Source: Hyalella azteca
Lineage: Eukaryota > Arthropoda > Malacostraca > Amphipoda > Hyalellidae
Length of the DNA: 64,000 bases
Assembly: GCF_000764305.2 (NCBI RefSeq)
Contig: NW_025934720.1
Coordinates: 682,001 to 746,000, forward strand
Direction of reading: 5' to 3'
Shown: positions 61,614 through 64,000 of the stretch, piece after piece
How positions within the stretch are numbered: position 1 is the first letter of the stretch
Layout: every line of letters starts with the position of its first letter
Program-made: the position numbers and the translations under genes
Notes under the pieces: generated by a model
Seen by the model: the letters and a program-made list of their open reading frames with translations, nothing else
Told to the model about the DNA's origin: nothing
Database searches by the model: none

Positions 61614-63099
61614 AACAAAGCGTGAAGTTAAAGAGAAGTGTTGTAAAAAATTAGAGAATTCCCACCATTTTGTAGCCCAACATGAACATATATATCCTGT
61701 ATGCTTAACTCTCTTTATTGCAATATTTATCATATTTTTACATTCCAAAAATGTTAACGTAGCTCATGCTATGGCCACGCAATATAAAAATGAGGACGCC
61801 AGGTTCACACTTTTTAAGGTACAAATTTGTGCGATTGATAGATCAATGTTATAGGCAATCAAGCGAGCCAGTACACGCCTGTGTGCGTCAGGCAAACTCA
61901 TGTAACTTCTCTGTTAGCTAAACACAAACAATAATTTCTGCCTTGACCTAACAAATGAAGAGGCGTAGAACACAATAACGAACAAAGGAATTGTGCAAAC
62001 AATTACACAATCGATCGGAGTTGTATTACCATTGAAGAAAATAAATCCTCGATTCATGTCATTGAATTCTCTGTTTGTGAATATTTCACGTCAATGTGAA
62101 CTGGAGCATAAAAAGCTTACTACTCCATTTCCACTAAAAACTCGGGACGGAATGGTCAAAATTTTTTTATTCTGTTCCTCCCATACAATTCTCATGCATT
62201 TGACTTCCGGCGGTACTATAGCAGGCGGGGCTGCAGGATGAAACGAGAGTTCAGATAGCCAGGCCGGAAGAGTCTCTGAATCTTTTATACGAATTCTGAT
62301 TAAATATTCTGTACCCACAAATTAAATATAAATATTTTATATCCCCTCTATTTTCTACGCATGAAATGAGACTTACATGAGACTTAGACCGTGGATCTTG
62401 AATTTTTGTCTAGCAGTTCATTTGCGACGCTTTGTTTCTTAAAAATCACTCTCGAAATTTAATAGTTTAACCCGAATGCAGATCACATAAATCCGTTCAA
62501 AACCACTCGTTTCTCTCCATATCAAGCAACATCGATATAATCTATTCTGTTCAAATTCAATCGTATGTCAACACCATCGGTGATTTCAGCAGTTGATTGG
62601 TCACAGCTTTAATCAAAGGACGATCGACCATTCGATGTGTCCATTGACACACAATCGCCGATAACTTAAGACTCAGTACGCGTATCGGTATTCAAGACTG
62701 GGATGTAAGACACCACACCATCGCTATCTCTACACGCAGCTTAATATTGTTGCGACGTGATCACGGTGTGGTTTGGGAGATAAAATCACTGTAGAATAAT
62801 TTTAAATTAAACTAAAATTATTGTCAAATTAATAGCGACCGTTGAGTGATTTGTGAGAAGCTCATAATTTAGCTGATGAACTCTACTATTTCTTTTAAAT
62901 ATTAAAAATACATCCGTATATGAGACAAAAATAAAACAAGTAACACCCTGCGAATGCAGTGTTTGGAGATTAGATGTCTTCGTTATGACTTATCGAGGAT
63001 TGCAAATACCATAGGTGCCATTTCCAATCATGGTGGTTAGGAGTTATTTTCATTTATGTAAAATTGCTCAGATTGATTGAGGAATTTTGTTTGTTCTGT
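61614..63099. other. No supported gene
   Basis: Frames of 75-82 codons on both strands at 61993-62318 overlap each other and show no domain. Confidence 0.45.
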
Positions 63100-63103
63100 A
63101 AAA
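63100..63103 (-). terminator. RNA polymerase III T4 terminator of tRNA-Leu
   Basis: AAAA on the + strand, TTTT on the transcribed strand, four bases past the tRNA 3' end. This is the expected position for pol III termination. Confidence 0.75.
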
Positions 63104-63107
63104 TCCT

Positions 63108-63188
63108 GACAGCGGTGGGATTCGAACCCACGCCTCCGGAGAGACTGGAGCCTAAATCCAGCGCCTTAGACCTCTCGGCCACGCTGCC
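63108..63188 (-). tRNA. tRNA-Leu (anticodon UAG, reads CUA)
   Basis: Read on the minus strand this is a complete 81-nt type II tRNA. The acceptor stem pairs GGCAGCG with CGCTGTC (one G-T wobble). The D arm carries the A box (GTGGCCGAGAGG). The anticodon stem CTGGA/TCCAG encloses the loop TTTAGGC, giving anticodon TAG. A long variable arm (TCTCTCCGGAGG region) is typical of leucine tRNAs, and the T arm contains a perfect B box GGTTCGAATCC. No intron and no encoded CCA are present. A run of four T on the transcribed strand (complement of 63100-63103) serves as the RNA polymerase III terminator. Confidence 0.96.
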
Positions 63189-63315
63189 CTTCGCATGACA
63201 CGCCTTCCTTTGAGAATATCAATTGATGCCATGCGCAATCGACCCTTTTCCCACATTGATTCCAAACCAAGACAAAAATCACAGTAAATGATGTAAATAT
63301 AAATTTCAAAATTAC

Positions 63316-63383
63316 CACTATGTTTTTCCTCAAGATCTCGGATCCCGTCGTGAAGTTGATAAAAGGAACTCATAACACTCAAA
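63316..63383 (-). CDS. Candidate exon following the 63.4-63.65 kb exon
   Basis: A 68-base minus-strand segment bounded by an acceptor (ttttctgttttaaatgcggg then tgcaag) and a donor AGTG|GTAATT. The 52-base spacer from the previous donor is short, but within the range of insect introns. The phase agrees: two bases carried over plus T give Ala, then LSVMSSFYQLHDGIRDLEEK. One base is carried onward. The next exon was not found; a tRNA gene lies 127 bases further along on the same strand, so it may sit in the next intron. The function is unknown. Confidence 0.33.
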
Positions 63384-63435
63384 CTTGCACCCGCATTTAA
63401 AACAGAAAATTTTTAATCATGGTTAACATTCTTAC

Positions 63436-63654
63436 GCAGACAATGCCATAATATCTCGCTCGTCAAGGCAGAGTGTGAGCTCCATCTCAAATATCATTCT
63501 TACCAGCGTGAGAGATTTTTGTAGTTCCAACTCAGAGCGCTTAACTGCTACAGACACTACAACATTATTGGACGAATCCCATATATTGATCCCACGTGGG
63601 TACCTCTGAATAATTATTCTGCTTTCGCTCAATTCAATCGCAATCTCAATTTTA
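63436..63654 (-). CDS. Candidate exon of an unrecognised minus-strand gene
   Basis: On the minus strand a frame opens after a TAG at about 63657-63655 (itself a possible acceptor, cgagctttag) and stays open for about 73 codons to a strong donor CTGC|GTAAGAATG at 63436/63435. The residues look protein-like (for example RYPRGINIWDSSNNVVVS and RMIFEMELTLCLDERDIM). Joined across a 52-base intron, the frame continues without a stop into the next exon. A second, equally good donor (ACGCTG|GTAAGAATG) lies near 63485, so the exon might be shorter. No ATG occurs near the left edge, so this is probably an internal exon. Family not recognised. Confidence 0.35.
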
Positions 63655-63657
63655 GCG

Positions 63658-64000
63658 AACTAAAGCTCGTAATTTTACTTAAGTAAAAGTTAATATTAGT
63701 TGTAATGGGCAACCATTAATGATTTTGGAGCTCAATGCGAGAGTTTAACTCGAATCCAGCCGTGAACTCAAATTTTATATCTGAACTCGAGTTATGTTGA
63801 CACAAATCTTAAATAATCCACGTAGTTTTTATATGTTTTAATTGAGACGAAATACTATAAATCAGTCATTATTCAATGTAAATTCAATGAAAAATAATTT
63901 GCTTTTTTACTTCTAAAATGTTTACAATTTGAGTCGTTATCTCTTTGCAGGAACGGAAGTTTGAGAATTGCTAAATACCTTCCATAGGTATAACTTTATT
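63658..64000. other. Window edge, nothing recognised
   Basis: AT-rich. Would hold upstream intron of the candidate minus-strand exons. Confidence 0.45.

Noticed and set aside
61495..61854. 119-codon + frame
   Set aside because: Begins inside the retroelement tail array and includes the CAGA simple repeat.
63152..63382. 76-codon minus frame ending in AAWPRGLRRWI
   Set aside because: Its last third is the tRNA-Leu gene translated; only the part before the 63316 donor could be exon.

Overview
This is a stretch of an animal nuclear genome, most likely an arthropod and probably an insect. It is AT-rich and gene-poor. It has spliced coding exons rather than operons, a type II tRNA-Leu gene with an internal promoter, a Tc1/mariner-type palindromic element flanked by TA, and many tandem arrays and short inverted-repeat transposons. 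I see no bacterial, phage or CRISPR features. One assembly gap (798 N) and one single N are present. The species assignment is inference; only a database search could settle it.

Genes. The only strong protein-coding evidence is a 1,522-base first coding exon on the minus strand (46287 down to 44766). It encodes 507 residues of an unrecognised, polar, probably scaffold-like or regulatory protein and ends at a clean GTAAG donor. A possible later exon of the same gene, in matching phase, lies at 38730-38607. A minus-strand exon pair at 63654-63316, split by a 52-base intron, is plausible but unidentified. A tRNA-Leu(UAG) gene at 63188-63108 (minus) is certain. A few weaker open or decayed coding stretches are listed at low confidence.

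Mobile and repeat content dominates the rest. (1) A family with inverted termini, a hammerhead-ribozyme-like motif and 12-base target duplications surrounds the gap (10721-11962). It recurs as a tiny hairpin insertion (16390-16542), a degenerate piece (29710-29765) and a diverged relative (31031-31427). The architecture is that expected of Penelope-like retroelements. (2) Four non-autonomous DNA transposons are visible: a TATCAAAAC-motif MITE (25571-25820), an hAT-like element with perfect 95-base inverted repeats (56993-57359), a TTAA-flanked element (58799-59077) and a near-palindromic Tc1/mariner MITE (59220-59383). (3) Nine or more unrelated minisatellites occur, with periods from 19 to 66 bases. 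One of them (27 kb) has expanded inside a dispersed repeat whose unexpanded relative lies at 15.4 kb. (4) A three-copy array at 61.15-61.61 kb ends in CAGA repeats like the 3' tail of a LINE or SINE.

Layout: 1-10.7 kb, mostly unannotatable AT-rich sequence with possible decayed coding fragments; 10.7-17.5 kb, gap element, dispersed repeat, hairpin insertion, GC-rich minisatellite; 17.5-32 kb, intergenic or intronic sequence with four tandem arrays and one MITE; 32-44.7 kb, probably intron or downstream region of the minus-strand gene; 44.7-46.3 kb, its first coding exon; 46.3-63 kb, upstream sequence with several arrays and three DNA transposons; 63-64 kb, tRNA gene and candidate exons.
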